Below are positions 18,133-27,400 of a DNA stretch of 64,000 nt, in pieces. Below the pieces are notes generated by a model that was given only the letters and a program-made list of their open reading frames with translations, ran no database searches and had not been told where the DNA came from. The stretch is from Oceanospirillum sp048265165. GTDB taxonomy: Bacteria; Pseudomonadota; Gammaproteobacteria; Pseudomonadales; Halomonadaceae. The stretch lies in the NCBI RefSeq assembly GCF_048265165.1, contig NZ_JBLXCD010000001.1, forward strand, positions 682,001 to 746,000. Direction: 5' to 3'. Numbering within the stretch: the stretch's first letter is position 1; each line of letters starts with the position of its first letter. Position numbers and translations under genes: made by a program.

Positions 18133-18624
18133 TCATGCTTTACCCGCCTCATTACGGGCTTCAAACTCGACCTCAGCAGAGGGCCCATAACGCCAGCTTA
18201 CAGACTCATATAAGAGACTGACTTTTTCACAATAAGGGTAATCTTCCTGACCTTTGGTCAGCAGATCCGGCATTACAGGTTGCAATGAAACAAGCCTGGC
18301 ATTTTTAAGCTCTATCTCATAAAGCAGCTCAGATGTTCCGCTATTGTTAAAATGACACCAGAACAACACGACTTTTGTTAGCACTTCCCGCTCGCAAAGC
18401 GCCTGATAAAGCTGAGGGGAGATTCTGTCCAGAGGCTTAATCACCTCGACAGGTCGATGCATAGGCTGCCCCCCTAAAACTCTGCTGTCATCAGCACTCG
18501 GCAGATCTATACCATGCCTGAAAACTAAAACATGACTCAGGCCATTACGAGTCAACTGTTTCTCCGGGCCTTCCAGCGCCCCCTGGGCAGAGCCAGTAAA
18601 GCTTATAAAACCAGGACGAGCCAT
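18133..18624 (-). CDS. Second Hcp-like tube protein
   Basis: 163 residues of the Hcp (TssD) family: an N-terminal beta region, KPLDRISPQLYQALCEREVL, LLYEIELKNARLVSLQPVMP and YEKVSLLYESVSWRYG-like end. It differs clearly from the Hcp at 26859-27377. A strong AGGAGGT precedes the ATG, and the gene overlaps the end of the TssB-TssC fusion gene (TGATG), so the two are probably made in step. It could be a specialised tube ring, a secreted Hcp effector carrier, or an adaptor. Confidence 0.85.
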   Translation of the reverse strand: MARPGFISFTGSAQGALEGPEKQLTRNGLSHVLVFRHGIDLPSADDSRVLGGQPMHRPVEVIKPLDRISPQLYQALCEREVLTKVVLFWCHFNNSGTSELLYEIELKNARLVSLQPVMPDLLTKGQEDYPYCEKVSLLYESVSWRYGPSAEVEFEARNEAGKA

Positions 18625-20258
18625 CAGTCTACCTCCTGCAGGATAAGATCTAAGGAAAGCTGAAAACGCTCATCCATATAACGCAAATGTGGCTGTAAGC
18701 GCACCTCCATAAGACAACCTTCCGCTCTACGAAGAATAACGTCAGCCTGTCGAAAAGGCTTTTTCATCATGACATCCAGTGCCGGTGACTCCAGGTCAAC
18801 CACGAAACTCTTAAGCCACTGCTCAAGCTTCTGTCGTAACTGTTCCGGCTCATCCATTGAACCAATCTGCTCACGGAACACTCGCTTCATCATATGAGCA
18901 ACCCGGCAAATAGTTAGCAGATAAGGTAGCTGTGCATCAGGTACAGCCTTATCGCTACTCAGGGCCAGCTGGTGGAGACTGTTAAGCTGGGGGAAATAAC
19001 TGGAGTTCTCTTCCGGCAGAGCAGATAACACACAGAAGCCATGCCGGGACAGATCTGTTACCAATGATGTTGGAAGATCTACCTCAAGAGGCGACAGCAT
19101 CATATCTGCCATCGGGTCCTGCCAAGGTTTATGTAGCAACTCCCGACCATAAAAGCTGCCGGTCATCTGACTAAAAGAAGACTGATTATCGAAGGTATTC
19201 AGTACCGTGGCCGCCAGAGAGTAACAGCTGCTACCCCACAGTAAGGAGCAACCATCTGCATCAACCTGCTCCTGAAAGAAGAAACCGGAAAAACTGCCAT
19301 GATAAGGTGCCCGGGTAACCTGGTCAGGCAGCACCAGAAACAGGTAGCGACTGCGCGGCTGCTCCGCAAGTCGGTGCAAAGGCATAAAACGAGGGTTCTC
19401 AAACCACTCATCAAGCGACTGACCCAGCAGCTGTTCGTAACCATTAAAACCGATAAAGTGAGGTGAAACAGGAGCAACAACCGGCAAGTGTGCACTACAG
19501 CCGACATCTGACAAGGTCTGAAGCAGGCTCAAGTCCTGCTCCGTCTGCTCCATGTAGAAATCAACAACCAGCATATTAAATGGTTGACCACCAAACTGAC
19601 CAAACTCACGGCTGTACACTCGCTCATAAAGCTCGCTGCGAATCATTTCGCCAGCCAGATCATCGACTAAATCAGCCTTACTGCAATTCAGCAGCACGAT
19701 ATCGCTGGCCTTGTGATAACGAACAGACTCACAAAGTGCGTACAGCTGTCGCCATAGAGACTCAAGTTGAGTAAATGCCGGGCAGTGCAAAAGCTGGCTC
19801 AGCAGATCCGTCAAGCAAACTTCCAGATCGGCGTAAAGAAAATCATCGGTCTGCTGTGCGGGTTCCAGCGGGGAGTAACGCTCGAGAAAGTCCTTTGCCT
19901 CAGCTAACAGAGACTCGGAAGGAGAGATATCGGCAAGCAGCTGATCCCGCAGATTCACCGCATAACTCAGAAGTGGTGAACGCTGAATCAGAGCACTCGG
20001 GTGAAAATCTTCAAGTGTTCTGATCTCATAAGGCTCACGCCACTCAGGCATGACCTCGGAAAAATCTACAGCACAGCCCAACTCGTGCATCGCCTGCTCA
20101 GGTTTCTGCAAGTTGAGGCGAATCTGACGAAAGATCAACTCATCATTCTGCACATTACCGGCATACGCTCCGGCAAATAACACCCGACAGGGTAACTGGG
20201 CTTCCTGCTCCTGAGGCCTGATCATCAAAGATGCAATAAGAGCATTACGGGAATCCAT
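18624..20258 (-). CDS. TssB-TssC fusion paralogue (divergent T6SS sheath protein)
   Basis: 544 residues. Residues about 20-130 match the TssB (small sheath) pattern: PCRVLFAGAYAG, then a region ending in TLEDFHPSALIQRSPLL and a helix. From about 135 on the protein follows TssC: LFLERY linker, FTQLESLWRQLYALCESV, EFGQFGGQPFNMLVVDFY, LPYLLTICRVAHMMKRV and the C-terminal VILRRAEGCLMEVRLQPH. A canonical tssB and tssC are also in this operon, so this is an extra, covalently joined copy, followed directly by a second hcp. It may cap, initiate or regulate the sheath rather than form its bulk. Confidence 0.82.
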   Translation of the reverse strand: MDSRNALIASLMIRPQEQEAQLPCRVLFAGAYAGNVQNDELIFRQIRLNLQKPEQAMHELGCAVDFSEVMPEWREPYEIRTLEDFHPSALIQRSPLLSYAVNLRDQLLADISPSESLLAEAKDFLERYSPLEPAQQTDDFLYADLEVCLTDLLSQLLHCPAFTQLESLWRQLYALCESVRYHKASDIVLLNCSKADLVDDLAGEMIRSELYERVYSREFGQFGGQPFNMLVVDFYMEQTEQDLSLLQTLSDVGCSAHLPVVAPVSPHFIGFNGYEQLLGQSLDEWFENPRFMPLHRLAEQPRSRYLFLVLPDQVTRAPYHGSFSGFFFQEQVDADGCSLLWGSSCYSLAATVLNTFDNQSSFSQMTGSFYGRELLHKPWQDPMADMMLSPLEVDLPTSLVTDLSRHGFCVLSALPEENSSYFPQLNSLHQLALSSDKAVPDAQLPYLLTICRVAHMMKRVFREQIGSMDEPEQLRQKLEQWLKSFVVDLESPALDVMMKKPFRQADVILRRAEGCLMEVRLQPHLRYMDERFQLSLDLILQEVD

Positions 20259-20261
20259 CTT

Positions 20262-23200
20262 CTATGAACTCCAGCAGGCAGCAATATGGCGTGGCGGCTT
20301 AAGATCTGATGCTGCCAACGTTTTGATCACAGGTTTATAACCGCGGAACTCGTAGCGAACATCGATATAAGACACTTTATAATCAAGCAGACGATCACGC
20401 ATAATTGGAAAGTCATCAGGGACAAAACGTCGCTGCCCGCTCTGGAAATCTTTTAAAAATCGTGCGAACCCCTGAGGCCCAGGATAGCGTTTTTCCAAGG
20501 TATAACGGCCTATATTAATCAGAAGCGTTGTATCGGCACAGGTCTGATCCCAAACAAAGGCCCGATCCTGAGCATAGTTGAGGTTCTCTAACCGGGTCGG
20601 CCCAAGCTCGCACTGCATCTCCAATACCGTTCTTCGAGGTAGATATTGAGCCTCAGGGTTTGCTGAAGTAGGTCGAGATTTCACAATAACCGTGTAGCGG
20701 CTTTGCTGCTGTTTGCGGAAATCATCCCCTCTGGCCAGATACTCAAGCAGCTCTGTTTCCATGGGAAAGGCCTTGCCGGATGCAAGAACAGGAACAAAGC
20801 CTGCGCCGAACTTAGGTTTAACATAAGGCGTCAGCTGAGCATCTTTGAAACTCCAGAGATGCCCGCCCTCACCATAAAGAAAGCTCGTTCTTTTATAAGC
20901 AGGAACACCTTGCATACCCGCAAGGAAATTATTTTCCCAACGCTCCTGAAGCTCACAGGCAGCCTCTTGCGTCATATAATCCCGGAATAAATGAATCGGG
21001 CCTGCAAAAACAGCCCAGAAAGCCTCATTCTGGCGACTCCGCTTACCTAACATTCCTTGCAGGGTCTTCATGCGCGCATAAGTCTGAGCCAGGGCAGTCT
21101 CTCCCTGGGACGGGTTATCAGGGCTTGCGTACAGGCCAGATATAGAGCTGAACGATGTAGAGCGAATACCGGAATTAAAAACAATCGACTCGATCAACTG
21201 CTTATACTCCCCCAGAAGAGCCCCAGCCTGCTCAACAACAGCAAGCCGTTCCTCATCAGAAGGTGAACCTCCGCCACCTTTTTTACCTTTGTTGAGCTTT
21301 TTCTGAGTTTTTAATGCCGTCTTACCCGCTTTAGCTACCGCCTTACCAGCCGCACCGGCTTTACCCACAACCTTGAGTGCCAGCTTCGCAAGAGCCCCAT
21401 TACCGCCTGAGTCCGTTTTATCCGCAGGGGCATATGTCACCATCTGTTTGTAGTAAAAGACCATGAACAGCCAATCCGGCTTAGCATCCATGACTTCATA
21501 GGGGCCAAGCTCTTCCGCCATTCGGTTGAGAAGATTGAAAAAGGGGTTTCTTCCAGTCGCCTGAGTGTCAACAGCACTTTGCCAGTCAAGATGACCAGAA
21601 AGCGCATCTGTGCCTTTATAAAAATTCAGGGCAAACTGTCGCCAGGCATCGAGATAACGCTTACGATAACTCTCCTGGAAACCCGGTATAAGAGCATTAA
21701 TACGCTCTGCAGCCTGATCCGTAGCCAGGATTTGATCAATAAAATCATCGATCATCGCTTTACCGGCTAACGTAAATGCCGGAGCAACTTGAATATTACG
21801 GTCCAGGGGCACACTTCCTTGCCAAAAGTCTGCTAGCCTGACCTCATTGGACTTTCCCGCAGTATTCCCCCAGTCTACCAACCAGTTCAAATTATCCGGA
21901 TGGTCTGCAAGAATACGCTTCAGAAGACGCTGCTTACGCTGCAGGGTCGACTCATAGCTATCGGTAGAGGTTGCCCAGTAAAGCATTTGCAAATACAAAC
22001 GGTTAAGGCTGTCAAACTCAGACTCAGCCAGTTCCTGATGCAAAAGCTGATCACCGGCCTGATAAAGCGGAGGCAAAGCTGACAAGGCATCCATGTCTTT
22101 ACCTGCCAGGAAGTCCTGCAGGATATTAATTTCCCTAACAAGAATACCAACGTAGCGAGCGATCTCCTGGGCAGCCTCGTTCGGTGGCAGCTTGTTATCA
22201 AATAGCGCTTTATTCAAAGAACGCTCGATTCGACGATCTACAGGCATAACCAGATCATTCCAGACCCGGTCAACGTAAATTGCCTTTAGTTTGCTCACAA
22301 ACAGAGGTTCAGAGGTTGAATCGTCAATCCATGGGAAAAAACTGTGCTGCTCAAGAGATTGAATCAGTACAACCAGTTGCTCGCCATTTTCAATATTTCC
22401 ACCGAGATCGCTTCGCTGAACAATCTGACCGGCAAATGTTTGCTCAAGAGACTCTAAAAAGCCTTTGTCGCCGGTATAGGTATATATAAGAGCAACCCAG
22501 AGTAAAGCAGTAATAGAAGCAAAACCGGTGAACCAAAGATTCCTGATCCAGCGCTCGGCACGAACAGCAGCGGGGATTTTGTTCACAACGCCCCGGTCCC
22601 GAGGCAGGATTTCGGTAAAGAAATCCTTAACAAAAAGACCGGCACCAACAGATGAGTCATTGTCAGAGGCCGAATCCTCGGCACCCATCCAGTATACCCC
22701 CCGTAAATGAGGCGATGCCTGAAAGACACTATTCTGGAAGACTCCCTTCGAGAAAGCACGAATACCAGAGCGCAACTGCTCCAACTCAGAGGGCAACAAC
22801 ATAATGGCATCATCAACAATACCACGCCCCATCAGCTCAAGGTTCAGCTGTTTCAGTTGCTCTGCAAGACCATCAAGAGCCGTATTAACGCGAGTCTCTG
22901 TTTCAAGCTGGTCACCTTCCTGCGGGAAATGATGACCTAAGGCCTGAGCCCGTATCTGCTCGGGCAGATGCTGTAAAAGAGAGCGGCCTCCGGCAAAATG
23001 TTCAAGGTCATTAAAAACTAAATAAACCGGAGAATTCACCTTAAGAGTCTGAATCACCTGATCCAATCGCTCACGTAGAATCATGCCCTGCTGATACAGC
23101 TCATCTTCATTTTTAGCAGCCAGTTCTGCCAGAGAGACTGTCAATAAAACATGACTAATAGGCTCTGCAGGGCGACGGGAGGCCAGCAGCTCAAGTAATC

Positions 23201-23747
23201 GTCCCCACTCTGGGTTCAGTGCCCCACCACTGGCACAGATACCCGCGGGTGTCTGCAGGACAACCCCTTCATTGTGCAACCACCACTCTGTTTGGCAATC
23301 TTCGCCTGTAAAGATCTCTTTATGGCCCGAAGGCAGAACCAGCTGGCCAGCATTAATCAAACGCTCAGCATCATGACTTCTGGCAGGAAGCATCACTGAC
23401 CATGGCAGCTGATAAACAGGATCAGAGGCATGCGTGTTCGGACTGCGCTTCAGAAAACGCATGGCATAGGTAAAGCGGCGTTCCAGACCTGAGGTATCAG
23501 CCTTCAGCTGCTCCTGCGCCTCATCCTTTCGTCCCAAGCGTATCAGTTGCTTAATACGGCCTTTGGCGTGCAGGCGAATCAGCACGCGCTTTATTAGCCG
23601 GTAAGTCAGCCAAAGCAGGAAAATACCCACCGCTGCGATGGCACCTTCCTGGGGAGTGAAGCCAAGAAATAAACCCAACCCTATGGTAATCGCAAAGATC
23701 ACCAGCCAGATCAGCAGATAAAATAGTACTCGAAGAAATGTTTTCAC
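20262..23747 (-). CDS. tssM: Type VI secretion membrane complex protein TssM (IcmF)
   Basis: 1161 residues. Two N-terminal membrane segments (about 5-30 and 34-52), a cytoplasmic domain, a third TM near residue 410 (WIRNLWFTGFASITALLWVALIY) and a long periplasmic part ending in the DUF1215/IcmF C-terminal fold. TssM spans the envelope and contacts TssL and TssJ. In the cytoplasmic domain, where most TssM proteins have a GxxGxGKT loop after PW, this one reads LPWSVMLPARSHDAERL, so nucleotide binding is probably lost. An Ala/Lys/Gly-rich stretch near 800-830 looks disordered. GTG start with AGAAG upstream. Confidence 0.93.
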   Translation of the reverse strand: MKTFLRVLFYLLIWLVIFAITIGLGLFLGFTPQEGAIAAVGIFLLWLTYRLIKRVLIRLHAKGRIKQLIRLGRKDEAQEQLKADTSGLERRFTYAMRFLKRSPNTHASDPVYQLPWSVMLPARSHDAERLINAGQLVLPSGHKEIFTGEDCQTEWWLHNEGVVLQTPAGICASGGALNPEWGRLLELLASRRPAEPISHVLLTVSLAELAAKNEDELYQQGMILRERLDQVIQTLKVNSPVYLVFNDLEHFAGGRSLLQHLPEQIRAQALGHHFPQEGDQLETETRVNTALDGLAEQLKQLNLELMGRGIVDDAIMLLPSELEQLRSGIRAFSKGVFQNSVFQASPHLRGVYWMGAEDSASDNDSSVGAGLFVKDFFTEILPRDRGVVNKIPAAVRAERWIRNLWFTGFASITALLWVALIYTYTGDKGFLESLEQTFAGQIVQRSDLGGNIENGEQLVVLIQSLEQHSFFPWIDDSTSEPLFVSKLKAIYVDRVWNDLVMPVDRRIERSLNKALFDNKLPPNEAAQEIARYVGILVREINILQDFLAGKDMDALSALPPLYQAGDQLLHQELAESEFDSLNRLYLQMLYWATSTDSYESTLQRKQRLLKRILADHPDNLNWLVDWGNTAGKSNEVRLADFWQGSVPLDRNIQVAPAFTLAGKAMIDDFIDQILATDQAAERINALIPGFQESYRKRYLDAWRQFALNFYKGTDALSGHLDWQSAVDTQATGRNPFFNLLNRMAEELGPYEVMDAKPDWLFMVFYYKQMVTYAPADKTDSGGNGALAKLALKVVGKAGAAGKAVAKAGKTALKTQKKLNKGKKGGGGSPSDEERLAVVEQAGALLGEYKQLIESIVFNSGIRSTSFSSISGLYASPDNPSQGETALAQTYARMKTLQGMLGKRSRQNEAFWAVFAGPIHLFRDYMTQEAACELQERWENNFLAGMQGVPAYKRTSFLYGEGGHLWSFKDAQLTPYVKPKFGAGFVPVLASGKAFPMETELLEYLARGDDFRKQQQSRYTVIVKSRPTSANPEAQYLPRRTVLEMQCELGPTRLENLNYAQDRAFVWDQTCADTTLLINIGRYTLEKRYPGPQGFARFLKDFQSGQRRFVPDDFPIMRDRLLDYKVSYIDVRYEFRGYKPVIKTLAASDLKPPRHIAACWSS

Positions 23748-23784
23748 GATCCGTCTTCTTATTCTAAGTCCGCAACAACCCTGA

Positions 23785-24459
23785 TCAGATCAGGGAAACC
23801 AGGTGGTTGGCCATGCTGACAACATCAAGTTTCATTGCCACATAGGTAATAACCAGAACCAGAACAGGAACACCAAAAATAAAAGGTGTCCAACGCCCGG
23901 TTTTTACTTCAGTATTTCGCTGACTGATCTCAGGATAGGCCTCAGGCGATAACAGCTCTGCGTCATCGTTTAAACGACTTGTCTGCCCCGCCATAAGAAG
24001 CTGATAGGTATCAAGGCGGATGCGCTCAAGAACTGAGCGCTCAGAACGCTCAAAGAAGCGGCCACTGAAGCCTAAGGCCATACAGTAATAATAGACTTCC
24101 CGGATATCCCGATGAGCAGGATCAATCATGTTTAGATCTGCCAAGCGATCGAAGAACTCAATACCAGCAGATGCCGTACGGTAATAATTACGTTGCAGCA
24201 GGTCTGCTGCCCAGCGGCCTGAGTCTTTCCATGCATTATCCAGCAGTGTCTCATCAATAAATGCGACAACCGCAAAGCGGGCTTCGTCATAGTGCTCAGA
24301 TTGATACCCCCCTTCCAGATAAAGGGTGGATTTCTCTGTTAAAAGACGTTCCACGTTGAGTCGAACCTCTTCAAAATCTGGCTGAACACCCGTGCTAATC
24401 ATTGCTTTCTGCTGCTGGACGTAAACCAGTACATCTACAAAACTATCAATCAAGTGCAT
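23785..24459 (-). CDS. tssL: Type VI secretion membrane protein TssL (DotU)
   Basis: 224 residues, the short form with no peptidoglycan-binding OmpA domain. DotU features: VAFIDETLLDNAW, a single C-terminal TM (FGVPVLVLVITYVAM). It is an inner-membrane partner of TssM. AGGGGG five bases before the ATG; it begins just after the tssK stop. Confidence 0.93.
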   Translation of the reverse strand: MHLIDSFVDVLVYVQQQKAMISTGVQPDFEEVRLNVERLLTEKSTLYLEGGYQSEHYDEARFAVVAFIDETLLDNAWKDSGRWAADLLQRNYYRTASAGIEFFDRLADLNMIDPAHRDIREVYYYCMALGFSGRFFERSERSVLERIRLDTYQLLMAGQTSRLNDDAELLSPEAYPEISQRNTEVKTGRWTPFIFGVPVLVLVITYVAMKLDVVSMANHLVSLI

Positions 24460-24461
24460 GG

Positions 24462-25856
24462 TTACCCCCTAAGTGAGACCAGCTCTACTTTCAAATCTTC
24501 CGGTGCGCCGGGCCAAATCAGACTCAGACAGGCATCACTCTCAACGCTATGCCAAAGGCTCGATGTTACATCCAGGCTAAAATAGTGGGAATTCGGACGA
24601 CTGGGTAAACCCTCTGGGCGGCTGTTCAGCAGATGTTTGCCAACGCCCGGAAGTGCTCTTGCCTGATAAAGTGCAACCTGACTTTCAGCCCCAAGTTTGG
24701 AGTACCGACGGAAATCTTCTAACCAGGTATCCTGCGACTGCACAGTGCGCAAAATAAGGAAGTAGGTTCCTTTACGCTCACGCATCTCACTATCAAGCAC
24801 ACCTCGGAAGTTTGCATTATCGAGACGCTCAAAACTCACCATAGCTTCAGATGAGATCGTGATCTCGTTTAACAGACGATGGATAAGCGTATGAGCCACA
24901 GAGAAACAATCACCAAGCTTAAGATGGTTATAAGCAGGCAAAACAATATTTTCCGGGGCTATCTCACAGGTAGCACTTGATAAGGGAGTAAAGACAGACA
25001 GCTCAGCCGTTAACTCCCGCAGACAGGTATAAGCGCGCTCCGGTGGCAAATCAGGAATTTCCAAAATATGGGTTAATGACTGTACATAACGCACCATTAC
25101 CTGCAGTGCCAGCCGATAACGCATTTGCCGGGGATTAAACTCCGAAACCGTATAACTGGTTGCCGGTTGCTTATATTCTTCTAACTGGCGGGTTCTGGAC
25201 AAAACCTCTTCACGAATACTGCGCAGTAGTTCAACAAGATTAGAATCTCCACGCATCGTGATACAGGGTGCAATAAAATTTTTGTCAGGCTTGACCTGAT
25301 CTCCTGCACGGATCAGCTGGGCAACAGGAATCAGGTCATAGCCCACAGCCTGGTCCAGCTCTGATTCGAACCACAGTTTCCCCTCAAGAGAAAGCACTTG
25401 AGCTTCAACCCGTTCCGCTTGCTCATATCGGTTGCTCAGCGTGGCACTCTGGCTATCAATAACAAAACGACTGTTCGTTGTATTATCCGATGCTCCGGAA
25501 ATTTCACGCTGCACCAAAGGTTCTTCATTTCTTTTCTTAACCCCGAGATAGATACGCAGAGGTTTATTGCGATCATCCCAGACAGGCCCGTCAAACAGGC
25601 GGCTCGCTAAACGTGCGTTTTCAGGGAAAGAGAAAAGAGTGCCATCCTGAAATAGCACCCTAAGCTGAGAGAACCCGATCTGACCAGCATCCAGGTTAGT
25701 CGTATCAACCTTGGCTGAAGCAACCCCCCATGCCAATGGAGCAACCGTTCTACGGATAACCGACTGGATAAACTCGTTATATGCGTCCTGATACTGAAAA
25801 TGGTTTGGCTGTAGAAACAGCCCTTGGTGCCAGTACAGTGGTTTATTCGTATTCAA
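24462..25856 (-). CDS. tssK: Type VI secretion baseplate protein TssK
   Basis: 464 residues. The N-terminal YWHQGLFLQPNHFQYQDAY is the TssK signature (W-x-EG-x-FLxPxHFQ). TssK trimers link the baseplate to the TssLM membrane complex. The start is TTG with AGGA six bases upstream. A 172-base gap to tssJ holds no gene or terminator I can support. Confidence 0.94.
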   Translation of the reverse strand: MNTNKPLYWHQGLFLQPNHFQYQDAYNEFIQSVIRRTVAPLAWGVASAKVDTTNLDAGQIGFSQLRVLFQDGTLFSFPENARLASRLFDGPVWDDRNKPLRIYLGVKKRNEEPLVQREISGASDNTTNSRFVIDSQSATLSNRYEQAERVEAQVLSLEGKLWFESELDQAVGYDLIPVAQLIRAGDQVKPDKNFIAPCITMRGDSNLVELLRSIREEVLSRTRQLEEYKQPATSYTVSEFNPRQMRYRLALQVMVRYVQSLTHILEIPDLPPERAYTCLRELTAELSVFTPLSSATCEIAPENIVLPAYNHLKLGDCFSVAHTLIHRLLNEITISSEAMVSFERLDNANFRGVLDSEMRERKGTYFLILRTVQSQDTWLEDFRRYSKLGAESQVALYQARALPGVGKHLLNSRPEGLPSRPNSHYFSLDVTSSLWHSVESDACLSLIWPGAPEDLKVELVSLRG

Positions 25857-26028
25857 AGTAAATCCTGCCTATATCCTTTCGTATCCGTCTTTTGCCGACA
25901 GCGGTGCCTGTCAGGACAAGCAATCAACAGAGCATTGATCGGTTAACAGCGTTTGCAGTTTCCGGATGGTGCCCAAATTCAGTACCTCCGCTTCTGTATG
26001 CTTATCAGAATGCGTCATCTGATCTTTC

Positions 26029-26853
26029 TTAATAAGCCTGTACCTGTAAGCCCTTAATTTCTGAAGAGGACATGTCCAACCATAATTTCAGGCGCGCAGG
26101 CAGATCATCAGGCTGAGGTGGTGGCGGCTCCCCAAATGGCCAGGGCGTTGTGTCATAGCAGGGTAGAATCCGAGCCTGAACCGATGGAATAGGAATAATA
26201 CGAACACTTTTCCTGCTTTCCATCTCAAAATAACCTGCCACCAAGGCCAGATAACGGACACCCTGCTCTCGATCTAAAACCAGCTCACGGGTACTGCCCG
26301 GTGCAACAACCAGAATATCCTCTCGGACAATATTGGCCGACAGTTCTTTACCTTTCGCTGCCATCAGATCAGACAGGCCAAAAGGACTTTGTCGTAACTC
26401 AGAAACAATCGCCGGATTGGTTAACTGAATTACTTTCAAACTCAGTGTATGGGGCTGCCCCATATAGCTATTTAATTGATCAGCAGCACTCACACGCAGA
26501 ACAATAGCATTAGGCTCATAGACCCATTGATTACCAGGTGCGTCCGGTTTTTCTCTGGCGCTATATAGCCACCGGCCTGGGCCGTCCTGCCATGACCAGA
26601 GCCCTTCTTTGCCGTTGTCAGCAGCTTGCTCAATATTAATACTCTGCTCTTCAGGCTGGGCGGATATATCCCCGCTCCAGTTATCCTTGGATGGCGGACA
26701 AACGGTGCAGGCAGATAAAAAAAGCAAGCAAAATGGCATCAGCCATTTTGCCGCTCTTAAACCCAGTAAAGGCAACCCCGCTGCAGTTGATATACGGGAT
26801 ATCACTGCAGAGGAGCAATACTTCTCCGGGCGCAAAGAAACAACATCAGTCAC
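26029..26853 (-). CDS. tssJ: Type VI secretion outer-membrane lipoprotein TssJ
   Basis: 274 residues as called from GTG at 26853. The lipobox LFLSAC lies about 48 residues in, so the annotated N-terminus is too long for a normal lipoprotein signal; an internal non-ATG start is likely but none has a clear ribosome site. The TssJ/SciN domain follows (VLRVSAADQLNSY, LKVIQLTN, SPFGLSDLM, LVVAPGSTRELVLDREQGVRYLALVAGYF). A Pro-rich segment and an extra C-terminal tail (about 235-274) exceed the usual 150-190 residues. TssJ anchors TssM at the outer membrane. Confidence 0.88.
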   Translation of the reverse strand: MTDVVSLRPEKYCSSAVISRISTAAGLPLLGLRAAKWLMPFCLLFLSACTVCPPSKDNWSGDISAQPEEQSINIEQAADNGKEGLWSWQDGPGRWLYSAREKPDAPGNQWVYEPNAIVLRVSAADQLNSYMGQPHTLSLKVIQLTNPAIVSELRQSPFGLSDLMAAKGKELSANIVREDILVVAPGSTRELVLDREQGVRYLALVAGYFEMESRKSVRIIPIPSVQARILPCYDTTPWPFGEPPPPQPDDLPARLKLWLDMSSSEIKGLQVQAY

Positions 26854-26858
26854 GATAA

Positions 26859-27377
26859 CTACTCTGCACCAGCCCAGTTATCAATAGCAGTGCTGGAGGC
26901 TATCTCATGACTCCACGTGATACTGTTATAGGTAAAGCGAACCTCCTCAAAAGCCGGGAAACCATCATTATCAGGATCCAGCATATTTGGTGAGCAGGTA
27001 CGGATAGAAACGATCTTCGCCCCTTCCAGTTCAATGGTGTAGTAGTGCACCGGCTGCCCGTCACTACCTGTATCCGCTGGACGGAAAAACTCCAGAGTAC
27101 AGGTCAGAGCCTTAGGCTCAGCGATACACTGAAACAGCAAAGGAGAGCTCTTATCAATTAGCTTTCGTATCTCAAGGTACTCATGCTTACGATTTCCCAT
27201 CACCTGACCACTAAGCCGGTCAGTTGGAATCGTTGCCTTATGATCAAAAGCGATTACGAATATTTCGTCTTCATGTTCAGTTTTGGCAAATGCACCAATA
27301 CTATCCTCGGTTGAAGAACCTTCAGACAGAGATTCACCATCTTCTGTTTCAATCGTCAGAAAAATTTCACTTGGCAT
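26859..27377 (-). CDS. hcp: Hcp, T6SS tube protein (TssD)
   Basis: 172 residues. Hcp family: MPSEIFLTIETEDG start, FDHKATIPTDRLSGQVMGNRKHEYLEIRKLIDKSSPLLFQC, and the C-terminal FEEVRFTYNSITWSHE. Hcp hexamers form the inner tube fired by the sheath and are themselves secreted. AGAGGA precedes the ATG. It follows tssC closely, the usual order for the primary tube/sheath set. Confidence 0.93.
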   Translation of the reverse strand: MPSEIFLTIETEDGESLSEGSSTEDSIGAFAKTEHEDEIFVIAFDHKATIPTDRLSGQVMGNRKHEYLEIRKLIDKSSPLLFQCIAEPKALTCTLEFFRPADTGSDGQPVHYYTIELEGAKIVSIRTCSPNMLDPDNDGFPAFEEVRFTYNSITWSHEIASSTAIDNWAGAE

Positions 27378-27400
27378 GACTTAATTCCTCTATTTAGGCA

